A stretch of 64,000 nucleotides of DNA from Ochrobactrum sp. Q0168 (GCF_016427605.1 NZ_JAELXQ010000003.1:124001-188000); one strand, 5' to 3'; counted from the first letter of the stretch, positions 52,877 through 62,139 are shown. Numbers and translations: made by a program. Notes: generated from the sequence alone by a model not told the origin.

Positions 52877-54391
52877 ATGGGCACGCGCATTCTCATAGCG
52901 GATGATGATCCGATTCACCGACGCAATATTGAAGCGATGGTCCAGCGCATGGGGTATCGCACGATCCTGGCCGACGGGGGCAGTGGTGCGCTTGGCTTCG
53001 TGACGCAGCGCAAGGATATTGCGCTGATCTTGCTCGACATGGCCATGCCGGACATGGACGGTCTCAGCGTCCTCGCCAAAATGCGTGATGCGGGCGTGAC
53101 TATTCCGGTGATCGTGCTGGTCCAGGGCGAAGACCTGAATAGGGCCTTGCAGGCGGTGAAGCTTGGTGCGGTGGATTTCGTCACCACGCCGGTGGTGCCT
53201 GAGCGCGTTCAGCTTTCCATTTCCAACGCGCTCAAACTCGATGCGCTTGCCCATGAAGTGCGGCGCAACCGCTCGCTCAGAACGCATTTCCCGCTTTCCG
53301 ACATCATTGCCAGAAGCCCGGATATGGAGCGGGCGATGGTCGCCGCAAGACGGGCGGCTGCGCTCGACGCGCCGCTTCTTCTGGACGGTGAACCGGGCAG
53401 CGGCAAGGAAACGCTGGCCCGCGCCATTTGCAGCGCTGGCGCGCGATGGCGCGAAACATTTATCACCGTCGATTGCCGCACGCTGACATCGGACAATGTG
53501 GAGCAGATCCTGTTCGGTGCGCCTGAAAAGCCACGCATGGGCGGTTCTGCGATCGCTGGGCCGGATGGCGTATTCGGCAAGCTGGCGAGTGCCGATGGCG
53601 GCACGCTCTATCTGGATGAGGTCGGCTTTCTGCCGCGCCATGCCCAGATGCGGCTCTATTCGGCCATGCAAACGGGACAGTTCGAGGCGGCGGGCATTCA
53701 ATACCCTTTCAATGCGCGGGTCATGGCGTCCACGACGCAGCCGCTCAATGATCTGGTCCATATGGGCCGGTTCCATCCGGGACTTGGCCAATTGCTGGCG
53801 TCATTCACGCTGCCGGTTCCCGCCTTGCGCAACAGGCCGGAGGATATTCCGATCCTGCTGCATCAATTTACCATGCGCTTTGCAAGCGAAGAGCGGCGCG
53901 GTCATATCACTGGCATTGCGCCCCATGTGCTGGAACGGCTGCGGGTCTATGATTGGCCTGGCAATGTGCGCGAACTGAAGAATGCGGTGTTTCGGGCCGT
54001 CTTGCTGTGTGAAACCCGCGAGCTGACCATGGCCGATTTCGCCGAGCTGATGGGCAATGCTGAGGGCTGGACGGGTGCATCCCACGCGGGCCCCAGGGTG
54101 CTGACGCATGCCGGTGGCGTATCCGCCATCGCAACCCCCGGTGTTATCAGCGGCATGAATGCCGAAGGCGAAGTGCGAACGCTTGCTGCTGCTGAAGAAG
54201 AGATGATCCGCTTCGCACTGGCGCATTACGATGGGCAAATCAGTGAAGTTGCACGTCGTTTGGGGATCGGAAGAACCACGCTTTACCGCAAGCTCAAGGA
54301 ATATGGCATTGATGTGACCTCCATATCCGGCAAGGGATTCGATGACGGCCATGATGGGGTTAATGCACCTTTCAGGCGTACTGCAGGATAG
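52877..54391 (+). CDS. NtrC-fold response regulator lacking GAFTGA
   Basis: The 504-residue protein has a receiver domain (1-120; phospho-acceptor D54 in LILLDMAMPDMDG, Asp pair in IADDDP), an AAA+ domain (about 145-370; Walker A GEPGSGKETLAR, Walker B GGTLYLDEVG, DWPGNVRELKNAV) and a C-terminal Fis HTH (ISEVARRLGIGRTTLYRKLKEYG). The sigma-54 contact loop GAFTGA is absent: the segment after LFGAPEKP reads RMGGSAIAGPDG. Loss of this loop is known in NtrC-type proteins that act with sigma-70. It probably does not activate sigma-54. No kinase gene is adjacent. The signal is unknown. Confidence 0.88.
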   Translation: MGTRILIADDDPIHRRNIEAMVQRMGYRTILADGGSGALGFVTQRKDIALILLDMAMPDMDGLSVLAKMRDAGVTIPVIVLVQGEDLNRALQAVKLGAVDFVTTPVVPERVQLSISNALKLDALAHEVRRNRSLRTHFPLSDIIARSPDMERAMVAARRAAALDAPLLLDGEPGSGKETLARAICSAGARWRETFITVDCRTLTSDNVEQILFGAPEKPRMGGSAIAGPDGVFGKLASADGGTLYLDEVGFLPRHAQMRLYSAMQTGQFEAAGIQYPFNARVMASTTQPLNDLVHMGRFHPGLGQLLASFTLPVPALRNRPEDIPILLHQFTMRFASEERRGHITGIAPHVLERLRVYDWPGNVRELKNAVFRAVLLCETRELTMADFAELMGNAEGWTGASHAGPRVLTHAGGVSAIATPGVISGMNAEGEVRTLAAAEEEMIRFALAHYDGQISEVARRLGIGRTTLYRKLKEYGIDVTSISGKGFDDGHDGVNAPFRRTAG

Positions 54392-54752
54392 TAAAATCAG
54401 CTTAACTTATTGAATTTTATAAACTTCTAATCCTCTCTCTTTTGAGGTCAGGTCGACTGTTGCCGATTAAAGACTGTTAATAATTTTTTTACCATAGCGA
54501 AAATAGATGCGCTCCTGTGTCTTTTTTGCCATGGTGTCTCCGCATTTGTTGTTCACTAAGCGTCCATTAACCATTAAATCCGACAATTGGATCTATGGCG
54601 GAACGAAGCGGATTTCGTGCGGCGCTCAGAAAAGGTCACTTGGAAAGAGAGCTGCGGACGAGACCAATTGCAACTGTCGTGACTGACAGTTGCCGCGAGT
54701 TTCGAACTTGTAGCCTCTGGGGGCGGACAAAACGGTAAGGCGATACGATTCG
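54392..54752. other. Intergenic region with a hairpin before the DUF882 gene
   Basis: This 361-bp stretch has an AT-rich first half that probably holds the DUF882 promoter. Near its end, GCAACTGTC (54670-54678) and GACAGTTGC (54685-54693) form a perfect 9-bp stem with loop GTGACT, about 60 bp before the start. It may be a leader RNA structure or a regulator site; nothing else is apparent. Confidence 0.5.
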
Positions 54753-56711
54753 ATGAACAGCATATCGACTATGAAAGCGCGTTTCGCGAATGTCTGGAAT
54801 AAAACCCGGATTGGTGCGAAGGCGCGTCTGTCTCTCTCGTTTTCCCTTGTTGCGGCGGCAATTGCCCTGATGGGTAGCCCAACGCAGGCTTCGGCTGAAA
54901 CCCGTTCCCTCAAGCTTTATTACGTCCATACCGGCGAAAAGGCGGAAATCGTCTTCAAGAAGAACGGCCGCTACGTGCCCGAAGGTCTGAAGCGCCTGAA
55001 CGTCTTCCTGCGTGATTGGCGTCGCAATGAGCCGACCAAGATGGACCCGCGCCTGTTCGATCTGGTCTGGCAGGTCTATCAGTCCACCGGCTCGCGCGAA
55101 TATATCAATGTCGTATCGGCCTATCGCTCTCCAGCGACCAACGCCATGCTGCGTTCCAGCACGCGCGGCGTCGCCAAGAAGAGCCAGCATATGCTTGGCC
55201 GCGCCATGGATTATTACATTCCGGGCGTCAATCTGGCTAAGCTGCGCGGCATCGGCATGCGCTACCAGATCGGCGGCGTCGGCTATTATCCACGCTCCGG
55301 CTCGCCTTTCGTGCACATGGATGTCGGCAATGTCCGCTCCTGGCCGCGCATGAGCCGTCGCGAATTGCTGGCCTTGTTCCCGGATGGCAAGACCGCTCAC
55401 CTCCCTGCAGATGGCAAGCCGTTGCCGGGCTATGAGCAGGCTCTGGCCATGATCGAGAAGCGCAAGGCCGGCGGTGGTGGTGACATCATGGTCGCCAGCA
55501 ATTCCACGTCGACACGCAAGAGTAAGACGCTGTTTGGCGCGCTCTTTGGCGGCGGCGCTGACGAAGAAGAAGATAATGGCGATGTCGCCGCTCCGGCGAC
55601 GGCGCGTCCGGCCCGCGCGACGGCTCCGGCCAAGCAGGCTCCAGCCGCTGCGCCGGAAGAAGAAGCCCCAACCCAGCCGACCGAAACGATGGTGGCTGCA
55701 TTGCCGCCACGTGCAGCGCCGGTTCCGATGCAAGCTCCGCGTCCTGAAGCTGGTTTGAACCCGCAATCTCTCGAAGCTCAGGCGCAGACCGGCAATGTTG
55801 CCGATCAGGGCGCTGCTGTTGTGGCGATGAATGTGCCGATCCCGGCGCGCAAGCCTGAAATGGCGCCGCAGGATGCCGTGGCGCTTGCCGCCGCCAATCC
55901 CGATGCCACGCAGGTGGCCGATGCTTCGCCGCTCATGAACGGTTTCGTGCCGATCCCATCAGCGCGTCCGCAGCTTGAAGGTGACGATGCACAGGCACAG
56001 CTTGTGGCCTCGGTCATCCCGTCGCAGCGTCCGGAACGCCCGGGCGAACAGCCTGCCGCTTCCGGTCAGGATGCCATAGCTGCTCTGGTCAGCAATCATG
56101 AGAACGATGCCGTGGCCGCCGCCGGTGCTGGTTCTTCGCCAACGAATCCTGGTGAGGTGGGCGCTTTGCCGCTTCCGAAGCAGGCTCCGCGCGTCGAGGC
56201 TGATACCCAGCTCGCAATGCTGTCCAAAAAGGATGAGATCGGCGAACTGATCGCGCCGCCGAGCGACGATTACGACTCCGAGCCGGTCGCCAAGGTGGAG
56301 TTGAAGCCAGCTCCGGTTCAGACAGCATCTCTGGCACCAGTCGCAGCGCCGGTTGAACCTGCCGTCGCTCGTGCAAAGCAGCCGGTCGCGGTTGGCAAAG
56401 CGGTCGATACCGGTGTTCGCACCACTGCCAAGGGTGCGCGTCGTGTTGCCAAGGCGTCTTCGGCAAAGCCGCGTGTCGTGGTTCAGCCGGCAGCGGTGCA
56501 TAATGCGGAAATGGCGATGTCGTCGGAATCCATGGCGCAGAAGGCTCCGGTCACCAACCCGGTTCTGCGTAACGATGCGCTGCGTACCGCTCCGGCAATG
56601 GTCTACACGGCTGGCTTCCAGCAGGGCGACCTGCCAAGCGAACGCGCCAACAAGTTCAGCGGCAATGCGGTGACCTTCCTGACGGTCGCAAAATTCACCG
56701 CAACCAACTGA
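54753..56711 (+). CDS. DUF882 (M15-like) envelope protein with long Pro/Ala-rich tail
   Basis: The 652-residue protein has a signal or anchor helix (SLSFSLVAAAIALMGSPTQASA, about 27-48), a DUF882/peptidase M15-like domain (about 50-215) with YINVVSAYRSPATNAML, SQHMLGRAMDYYIPG and PFVHMDVGNVRSWPR, where the His/Asp/His set fits a zinc site. The remaining 430 residues are disordered and Ala/Pro/Lys-rich with recurring short motifs (VPIPARKPE, VPIPSARPQ, IPSQRPERP, LPLPKQAPR). The domain resembles YcbK/MepK-type D,D- or L,D-endopeptidases that cut peptidoglycan cross-links. The tail may span the periplasm or bind the wall. M 54771 is an alternative start. Confidence 0.82.
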   Translation: MNSISTMKARFANVWNKTRIGAKARLSLSFSLVAAAIALMGSPTQASAETRSLKLYYVHTGEKAEIVFKKNGRYVPEGLKRLNVFLRDWRRNEPTKMDPRLFDLVWQVYQSTGSREYINVVSAYRSPATNAMLRSSTRGVAKKSQHMLGRAMDYYIPGVNLAKLRGIGMRYQIGGVGYYPRSGSPFVHMDVGNVRSWPRMSRRELLALFPDGKTAHLPADGKPLPGYEQALAMIEKRKAGGGGDIMVASNSTSTRKSKTLFGALFGGGADEEEDNGDVAAPATARPARATAPAKQAPAAAPEEEAPTQPTETMVAALPPRAAPVPMQAPRPEAGLNPQSLEAQAQTGNVADQGAAVVAMNVPIPARKPEMAPQDAVALAAANPDATQVADASPLMNGFVPIPSARPQLEGDDAQAQLVASVIPSQRPERPGEQPAASGQDAIAALVSNHENDAVAAAGAGSSPTNPGEVGALPLPKQAPRVEADTQLAMLSKKDEIGELIAPPSDDYDSEPVAKVELKPAPVQTASLAPVAAPVEPAVARAKQPVAVGKAVDTGVRTTAKGARRVAKASSAKPRVVVQPAAVHNAEMAMSSESMAQKAPVTNPVLRNDALRTAPAMVYTAGFQQGDLPSERANKFSGNAVTFLTVAKFTATN

Positions 56712-56731
56712 TCAACGATAACAGATCAAAT

Positions 56732-56759
56732 AAAAGGGGCCGCGAAGGCCCCTTTTTTT
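56732..56759 (+). terminator. Rho-independent terminator after the DUF882 gene
   Basis: GGGGCC (56736-56741) pairs with GGCCCC (56747-56752) with flanking A4 and T7 runs that extend the stem. It lies 25 bp after the stop codon and is a textbook intrinsic terminator. Confidence 0.9.
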
Positions 56760-56762
56760 AGA

Positions 56763-56862
56763 GCGCATCCCGAAAAGTGTGAAACGGTTTTCGGAAAAGA
56801 TGCGCGTGAAACAAAGAATTAGAGCGCCGATTTGATCCAATCAGATCGAAACGCGCTCTAAT
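56763..56862. repeat. Two adjacent intergenic palindromes (copy C family)
   Basis: The first is GCGCATC-CCGAAAA (56763-56776) with TTTTCGG (56788-56794) and GATGCGC (56799-56805), a type repeated widely in Rhizobiales genomes. The second has ATTAGAGCGC (56818-56827) and GCGCTCTAAT (56853-56862) as perfect 10-bp arms with an imperfect inner stem. Together they fill the gap between the terminator and eda. Confidence 0.65.
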
Positions 56863-56877
56863 GGTCAATTTTGAGGC

Positions 56878-57516
56878 TCAGTCTTTCAGGCGCGCAGCAT
56901 CGCTTGCAAGCGCGGTGATGGCGTCCCAGTCGCCCGCTTCCACGAGCTCCTTCGGTGCAACCCACGATCCGCCGACACAAACAACGTTCGGCAGCGAGAG
57001 ATAGGTTTTCGCATTGGCAAGGCTGATGCCGCCCGTTGGGCAGAAGGAGGTTCCGGCCAGCGGTGAGGAGAGCGCTTTCAGGAAAGGCGCGCCGCCTGCC
57101 TGTTCGGCGGGGAAGAATTTCAGATGCGTGTAGCCTTCCTCGCGCAGCGTCAGCATTTCGCTCGGCGTGATGGCGGCAGGCAGAAGCGGAACATCGCTAT
57201 CATTGGCGGCGTCGATGATCTGCCTCGTCGCGCCGGGGCTGACGATAAAGCGCGAACCGGCCTTTGCCGCCTGCTCATATTGCTTTGCGTTGAGGATCGT
57301 CCCGGCACCCACGATGGCTTCCGGCACTTCATCCGCCACAGCGCGAATGGCTTCCAGAGCCGCAGCCGTGCGCAGGGTGATCTCGATGGCGGGCAGACCG
57401 CCCTTGGCCAGTGCGCGCGCCAGCGGTACGGCATGTTCAACCTTGTCGATCAGCAGCACCGGGATAACCGGCTGGCCTTTCATGACAGGTACGAGAAGAT
57501 CGGTTTTCTGGGGCAT
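56878..57516 (-). CDS. eda: KDPG/KHG aldolase (2-dehydro-3-deoxyphosphogluconate aldolase)
   Basis: The 212-residue protein is a class I aldolase of the Entner-Doudoroff pathway, splitting KDPG into pyruvate and glyceraldehyde-3-phosphate. Markers are the Glu in GLPAIEITLRTAAALEAI, VGAGTILNAKQYEQA, SRFIVSPGATRQI, and the Schiff-base Lys in YTHLKFFPAEQAGG, followed by CPTGGIS for phosphate binding. Length is usual. The SD before ATG 57516 is weak; M 57483 is an alternative start. No edd is adjacent. Confidence 0.92.
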   Translation of the reverse strand: MPQKTDLLVPVMKGQPVIPVLLIDKVEHAVPLARALAKGGLPAIEITLRTAAALEAIRAVADEVPEAIVGAGTILNAKQYEQAAKAGSRFIVSPGATRQIIDAANDSDVPLLPAAITPSEMLTLREEGYTHLKFFPAEQAGGAPFLKALSSPLAGTSFCPTGGISLANAKTYLSLPNVVCVGGSWVAPKELVEAGDWDAITALASDAARLKD

Positions 57517-57654
57517 CGGCTCGCTCGGCTGTTAGAGTATTTCGGCATATTCTGCGGAATGTGCAACGATTCCGCAAAAATGGACATGCATGGAATTCGA
57601 TAAATCGATTTAAATATATGAGGCTCACTTGTCCACAGCCGGGACAAGTTGTTT

Positions 57655-58266
57655 TCACGCTGCAGTCTGCAAAGTGCCCAGCTGTTTCTGCCAGCGCTGA
57701 TAGGCAGCGGCCATGCGCGTATCGTAATTGTTACGGGCGAAGGAAGGGCCATTATAGCGTTTAGCGAAGCCGCGCCAGTCGCAGGCGCGCATGACGTCTA
57801 CGAGACCCGCCTTTTCGATGAAGCGCAGCATCAACCGCGCCTGACCGGCAACCGATCCGCGTGCCTCAGCCACCAGCGCATCGACCGAAGCAAAGCCCAG
57901 CCATTCCCAATGCGCGCCCATCACCTGACCTAATCCCCAGGACGTGGATTCCAGCGCGGCCTTCTTGTCGAGACCCATGGCGCGTTCCAGCAGAACCCAG
58001 CGATCGCGTTGCGATTTCGGATTGGCAATCTTGCCAGCTTCCGGTGCGGACAGGCCATTCTTGCGGGCATAGTCGCGAATACGCCCGGAAAGTCTGCGGT
58101 CGAAATAGTGCCCTTCAAAGCGGATGGCGGGTTCCTTGTGTCCATCCACATCGTAAAGCGCGCGACCGCAGCTTTCCACTTCCGCAACCGCCAGCAACGC
58201 TGCCGGTTCGATTTGCGCCTGTTTCGCCATGGCAGTCATCGCGTCTATGGTTTGTTTGTCAAACAT
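57655..58266 (-). CDS. N-acetylmuramidase (DUF3380) protein
   Basis: The 203 residues match the N-acetylmuramidase family: LLAVAEVESCGRALYDVDGHKEPAIRFEGHYF (with the catalytic-type Glu, about 24-55), ESTSWGLGQVMGAHWEWLGF, and a C-terminal YNGPSFARNNYDTRMAAAYQRW. Such proteins are phage endolysins or cell-encoded muramidases. There is no signal peptide, and no phage gene lies nearby, so export or a holin would be needed for wall access. ATG 58266 has GGAGAAATGC upstream. Peptidoglycan substrate inferred from family. Confidence 0.85.
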   Translation of the reverse strand: MFDKQTIDAMTAMAKQAQIEPAALLAVAEVESCGRALYDVDGHKEPAIRFEGHYFDRRLSGRIRDYARKNGLSAPEAGKIANPKSQRDRWVLLERAMGLDKKAALESTSWGLGQVMGAHWEWLGFASVDALVAEARGSVAGQARLMLRFIEKAGLVDVMRACDWRGFAKRYNGPSFARNNYDTRMAAAYQRWQKQLGTLQTAA

Positions 58267-58398
58267 GCATTTCTCCTCTTCGACGGTGGTCTTCGAGGGG
58301 ATTTTCGCCGCATCTGGAGGGCATGAGGATAAAGTAGTCTTGAATTATCGGTGCTCGGGGATTAGTTGCGGGGTAGATTTTCAAAGAAGACACAAACG

Positions 58399-59316
58399 AT
58401 GAGCAATTTGCCCTTTACCGTCGCCGCCCTTTATTGCTTTGCGCCATTGCCGCAATATGAAAGCCTGCGTGAACCGCTGGCTCAGCTTTGCTGCGGAAAT
58501 GGCATCAAGGGAACGCTGCTTCTGGCTGCCGAAGGCATCAACGGTACGGTGGCCGGCACAGCCGAGGCGATTGAAAAGCTCGTCCAGCATATCACTGCCA
58601 TTCCGGGGCTCAGCCAGCCCGAACTGAAATATTCCCATGCCAGCGAAATGCCTTTTCATCGCATGAAGGTGCGGTTGAAGCGGGAAATCGTTACCATGGG
58701 CGTCGATGGCATCGATCCTTTGAAAAGCGTCGGCACCTATATCGCGCCGCAGGACTGGAATGCCCTGATTGCCGACGAAAACACGGTCGTTGTCGATACG
58801 CGCAACGATTATGAATATGCGATCGGCACGTTCGAAGGCGCTCTCGACCCGCAGACCAAGACCTTCCGCGAGTTTCCGGGATGGGTGGAGCAGAACCGCG
58901 ACAAGCTGGAAGGCAAGAAGATCGCCATGTTCTGCACCGGCGGCATTCGCTGCGAAAAGGCGACGGCCTTTGTGAAGGGCCTCGGCTTTGACGATGTCTT
59001 CCATCTGAAGGGCGGAATTCTCAAATATCTCGAAGAAGTCCCACAGGAAAAAAGCATGTGGAACGGCGAGTGCTTTGTTTTTGACGAACGCGTTGCCGTT
59101 GGCCATGGCCTGATCGAAAGTGACGTGGAGCTTTGCCGCGCCTGCCGTCGTCCGATCACGCCGGAAGACAAGCTCTCGAAGTTTTTCGAGGAAGGCATTT
59201 CCTGCGCCGGTTGCTACGACGAGCGCACGCCGGAAGACCGCGCCCGTTTTGCCGAGCGCCAGAAGCAGATCGGGCTTGCCAAAGCACGTGGACAGCGCAA
59301 GCATATCGGCAGTTGA
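58399..59316 (+). CDS. trhO: tRNA uridine 5-hydroxylase TrhO (rhodanese family)
   Basis: The 305-residue protein has an N-terminal acylphosphatase-like domain (about 1-95), a rhodanese domain (about 115-220) with active Cys in [14 protein letters not shown], and a C-terminal Cys-rich part ([15 protein letters not shown], then [12 protein letters not shown]) of the YceA/TrhO type. TrhO makes 5-hydroxyuridine at tRNA position 34 with O2. ATG 58399 begins the conserved sequence; a frame open to 58366 adds eleven basic residues. Single gene. Confidence 0.9.
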   Translation: MSNLPFTVAALYCFAPLPQYESLREPLAQLCCGNGIKGTLLLAAEGINGTVAGTAEAIEKLVQHITAIPGLSQPELKYSHASEMPFHRMKVRLKREIVTMGVDGIDPLKSVGTYIAPQDWNALIADENTVVVDTRNDYEYAIGTFEGALDPQTKTFREFPGWVEQNRDKLEGKKIAMFCTGGIRCEKATAFVKGLGFDDVFHLKGGILKYLEEVPQEKSMWNGECFVFDERVAVGHGLIESDVELCRACRRPITPEDKLSKFFEEGISCAGCYDERTPEDRARFAERQKQIGLAKARGQRKHIGS

Positions 59317-59558
59317 ACGGTCTTAAGGGCTAGCCAAATAATTTGCACTGCATTAAGGTTGCTCCGATTTCGGAACGATCTGAATTCGCTACGGAATTTT
59401 GGGCGGCTTTTGCATGGACGCCCGTGTGAGCCAAGGGTCTGACGGCATCCGGGTCGCGTTTGCCTCCATCACACCCATCATCGCAAGGAAAAGCACGCCG
59501 GTTCGTTCCGGCGGATGATGGTGTTTGTCCGTTCAAGCGGGCAATATGGAGGGTAGTC

Positions 59559-60314
59559 ATGAAAAAACTTATAGCCGCATTTCTCATCACAGTTGCTGCT
59601 GGCACCCCCTTGGTTGCGCATGCCGCCGAAAAGGTGACGGTGTTTGCCGCTGCGAGCATGAAGGATGTGATCGAAGAAGCCGCCAGGCAGATCAAGGACA
59701 AGGACGGCACGGAAGTGGTCGCTTCCTTTGCGTCTTCGTCAGTACTGGCGAAGCAGATCGAACAGGGCGCACCGGCACAGATTTTCATTTCCGCCGATCT
59801 CGACTGGATGGACTATGTCGAGAAGGCCGGTGCCATCGACAAGGCGTCGCGCAAGGTGATCGCGGGCAATGCGCTGGTGATCGCCACGCAGAAGGACACG
59901 GCCAAAGCCGATGCCGGAGAACTGTTGAGCGCTGGCAGATTCTCTATGGGCGATCCATCCAACGTACCTGCCGGTAAATACGGCAAGGCCGCGCTGGAAA
60001 AGCTCGATATCTGGAAAGACGTCGGAAAAAATGCCGTGTTCGCCGAGAATGTGCGCGTGGCCCTGCAATATGTCAGTCGTGGCGAAGTGAAGGCTGCCAT
60101 CGTCTATGCGTCCGACCGCGCTGCCGCGCCGGATCTGGTAGAAGCCTACCGGTTCCCGGCAACTAGCCATGCGCCGATTGTCTATCCGGCTGCGCTGATT
60201 GAAAAGAATGAAAACGATGCCGCCAAGGCCTTCCTTGCCTTCCTTGAAAGCGATGCCGGTCAGGCGATCATCAAGGACAAGGGCTTTGTCGGCGCTGCGG
60301 AGGCGGTTAAGTGA
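59559..60314 (+). CDS. modA: Molybdate ABC transporter substrate-binding protein
   Basis: The 251-residue protein has a signal peptide (KKLIAAFLITVAAGTPLVAHA) and the ModA start EKVTVFAAASMKDVIEEAARQ, with SFASSSVLAKQIEQGAPAQIFISADLDWMDYV and NALVIAT. It binds molybdate in the periplasm and hands it to ModB. ATG 59559 has GGAGGG upstream. It heads modABC, with modB directly overlapping. No ModE gene or Moco riboswitch is evident upstream. Confidence 0.95.
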   Translation: MKKLIAAFLITVAAGTPLVAHAAEKVTVFAAASMKDVIEEAARQIKDKDGTEVVASFASSSVLAKQIEQGAPAQIFISADLDWMDYVEKAGAIDKASRKVIAGNALVIATQKDTAKADAGELLSAGRFSMGDPSNVPAGKYGKAALEKLDIWKDVGKNAVFAENVRVALQYVSRGEVKAAIVYASDRAAAPDLVEAYRFPATSHAPIVYPAALIEKNENDAAKAFLAFLESDAGQAIIKDKGFVGAAEAVK

Positions 60315-60997
60315 TGATGGACGCTGGCGTCTGGCCGATAGTGCTGCTGTCACTGCGGGTTGCCGGAAGTGCCATCATCGTCGCTCTGCCAGTCGCGTTC
60401 CTTGTCGCATGGCTTCTTGCCCGGTTCGATTTTCCGGGCAAGTCTCTGGCGCAGGCGCTTGTGACCATGCCGCTGGTTTTGCCGCCGGTGGTCACGGGCT
60501 ATCTGCTGTTGATCCTGTTCGGTGCGCGAGGGGCGCTTGGCGCGCCCTTGCAGGAATGGTTCGGCCTGTCCTTTTCCTTTCGCTGGACGGGTGCCGCTCT
60601 TGCCGCCGGTATCATGGCGTTCCCGCTGCTCGTCCGTCCGATCCGTCTGTCGATCGAAGGGCTGGATCGCGGGCTGGAGGAAGCGGCGCGCACATTGGGC
60701 GCCAGCAGGCTTGTAGCCTTCTTCACCGTGATTCTGCCGCCGCTTCTCCCCGGCGTTCTCGCCGGTGCCGTGCTTGGCTTTGCCAAGGCGCTCGGCGAAT
60801 TCGGCGCGACCATCACATTCGTTTCCAATATTCCCGGCGAGACGCAAACCCTCTCGCTTGCGATTTATGCTTTGATGCAGACGCCATCCGGCGATGCTGA
60901 AGCCGTCCGGTTGATTGCCATATCGGCTGGAATTTCCATCATAGCTGTCGTGCTGTCCGAATGGTTGCAGCGCAGGCTGGCCGGAGACGCCAAATGA
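60314..60997 (+). CDS. modB: Molybdate ABC transporter permease
   Basis: The 227-residue permease has five or six helices and the EAA loop RPIRLSIEGLDRGLEEAARTLGASRLVAFFTVILPPLLPG, with SALPVAF-like IVALPVAFLVAWLLARFDFPGKSL near the start, as in ModB/CysT-type permeases. Its ATG overlaps the last base of the modA stop (TGATG); GTG 60311 and ATG 60317 are neighbouring options. modC overlaps its end by 4 bp. Confidence 0.93.
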   Translation: MMDAGVWPIVLLSLRVAGSAIIVALPVAFLVAWLLARFDFPGKSLAQALVTMPLVLPPVVTGYLLLILFGARGALGAPLQEWFGLSFSFRWTGAALAAGIMAFPLLVRPIRLSIEGLDRGLEEAARTLGASRLVAFFTVILPPLLPGVLAGAVLGFAKALGEFGATITFVSNIPGETQTLSLAIYALMQTPSGDAEAVRLIAISAGISIIAVVLSEWLQRRLAGDAK

Positions 60998-62070
60998 GCG
61001 GGCTCGTTGTTTCCATCAAGGGCCGCAATGGCCAATTCGCCGTCGAAGCCGATTTTGCAGCGGGCGGCGGGGTGACCGCGCTATTTGGCCATTCGGGGGC
61101 GGGCAAAACCACGCTTTTGAAGATGATTGCCGGAACGTTGCGCCCGGAAAGCGGGCGTATTGCCGTCGGCGATTTTGCGCTGTTCGACGCGGATAAGGGC
61201 ATTGATCTGCCGCCGGAAAAACGGCGCATCGGCTATGTCTTTCAGGAGGCGCGCCTCTTTCCGCATATGAGCGTCAAGCGCAACCTGACCTATGCGCGCT
61301 GGGCAGGGCAACGACAGGCCACGCGCAACTTCGACGAGGTGGTGGCGCTTCTCGGCATCGAACAGCTTCTCGACCGCCACCCATCGACGCTATCGGGCGG
61401 CGAACGCCAGCGTGTCGCCATTGGCCGGGCGCTTTTGTCCGATCCGGCGCTATTGCTGCTCGACGAACCGCTTTCCTCGCTCGATCATGCGCGCCGACAG
61501 GAAATATTGCCCTTTATCGAACGGCTGCGTGACGAAAGCCATGTGCCGATTGTTTATGTCAGCCACGAGATCGATGAAGTAGCGCGGCTTGCCGATGAGA
61601 TCGTGCTGCTTTCCGGCGGCATGGTGACGGCAAGCGGCGAGGCCGCTTCAATATTTCCGCTGATCGATGAAGGCGATGGAGCAGGCGTGCTTCTGGAAGG
61701 CACGGTCGCGTCCTATGACGAAAGCTACAAGCTCGCGGAAATCGACCTTGGCGGGGCTTCTTTCCAGTTGACGGATACGGGGCTGAAACAGGGTATGCAT
61801 GTGCGCTTGCGCGTGCGGGCGCGCGACGTTTCGCTGGCGCGAACGCCACCGGATGCGATCAGCATTCGCAATGTGCTGCCGGTCATCATCACAGGTATTG
61901 AGGCAGGCGAGGGGCCAAATGCGCAGGTCTTCCTTGATTTTCAGGGACGGCATCTCGAAGCGCGTCTGACGCGCCGCTCGGTGGACGATCTCGGCTTGCG
62001 GGCAGGCGACCGCATGGTTGCGCTGGTCAAGGCCGTTTCGGTCGAGCGCGCCGCCATTCGGGAAAAATGA
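60994..62070 (+). CDS. modC: Molybdate ABC transporter ATP-binding protein
   Basis: The 358-residue protein has an ATPase domain (Walker A GHSGAGKTTL about 33-42, signature LSGGERQRV, Walker B LLLLDEPLSSLD, switch VSHEIDEV) and a C-terminal MOP/TOBE molybdate-binding domain (about 290-355, NVLPVIITGIEAGEGPNAQVFLDFQGRHLEARLTRRS). Its ATG overlaps the modB stop (ATGA). This completes modABC, providing molybdenum for Moco enzymes. Confidence 0.95.
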   Translation: MSGLVVSIKGRNGQFAVEADFAAGGGVTALFGHSGAGKTTLLKMIAGTLRPESGRIAVGDFALFDADKGIDLPPEKRRIGYVFQEARLFPHMSVKRNLTYARWAGQRQATRNFDEVVALLGIEQLLDRHPSTLSGGERQRVAIGRALLSDPALLLLDEPLSSLDHARRQEILPFIERLRDESHVPIVYVSHEIDEVARLADEIVLLSGGMVTASGEAASIFPLIDEGDGAGVLLEGTVASYDESYKLAEIDLGGASFQLTDTGLKQGMHVRLRVRARDVSLARTPPDAISIRNVLPVIITGIEAGEGPNAQVFLDFQGRHLEARLTRRSVDDLGLRAGDRMVALVKAVSVERAAIREK

Positions 62071-62139
62071 AACGGCTACAATAATCTGGTTTGCGTGGCG
62101 CCGCTTTTATGCTCCTGTCATGCGGACTGGGAGAACAAT

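Noticed and set aside
59317-59558. Molybdenum-cofactor riboswitch or ModE site upstream of modA
   Set aside because: I found no convincing conserved structure or ModE-type palindrome in this segment.
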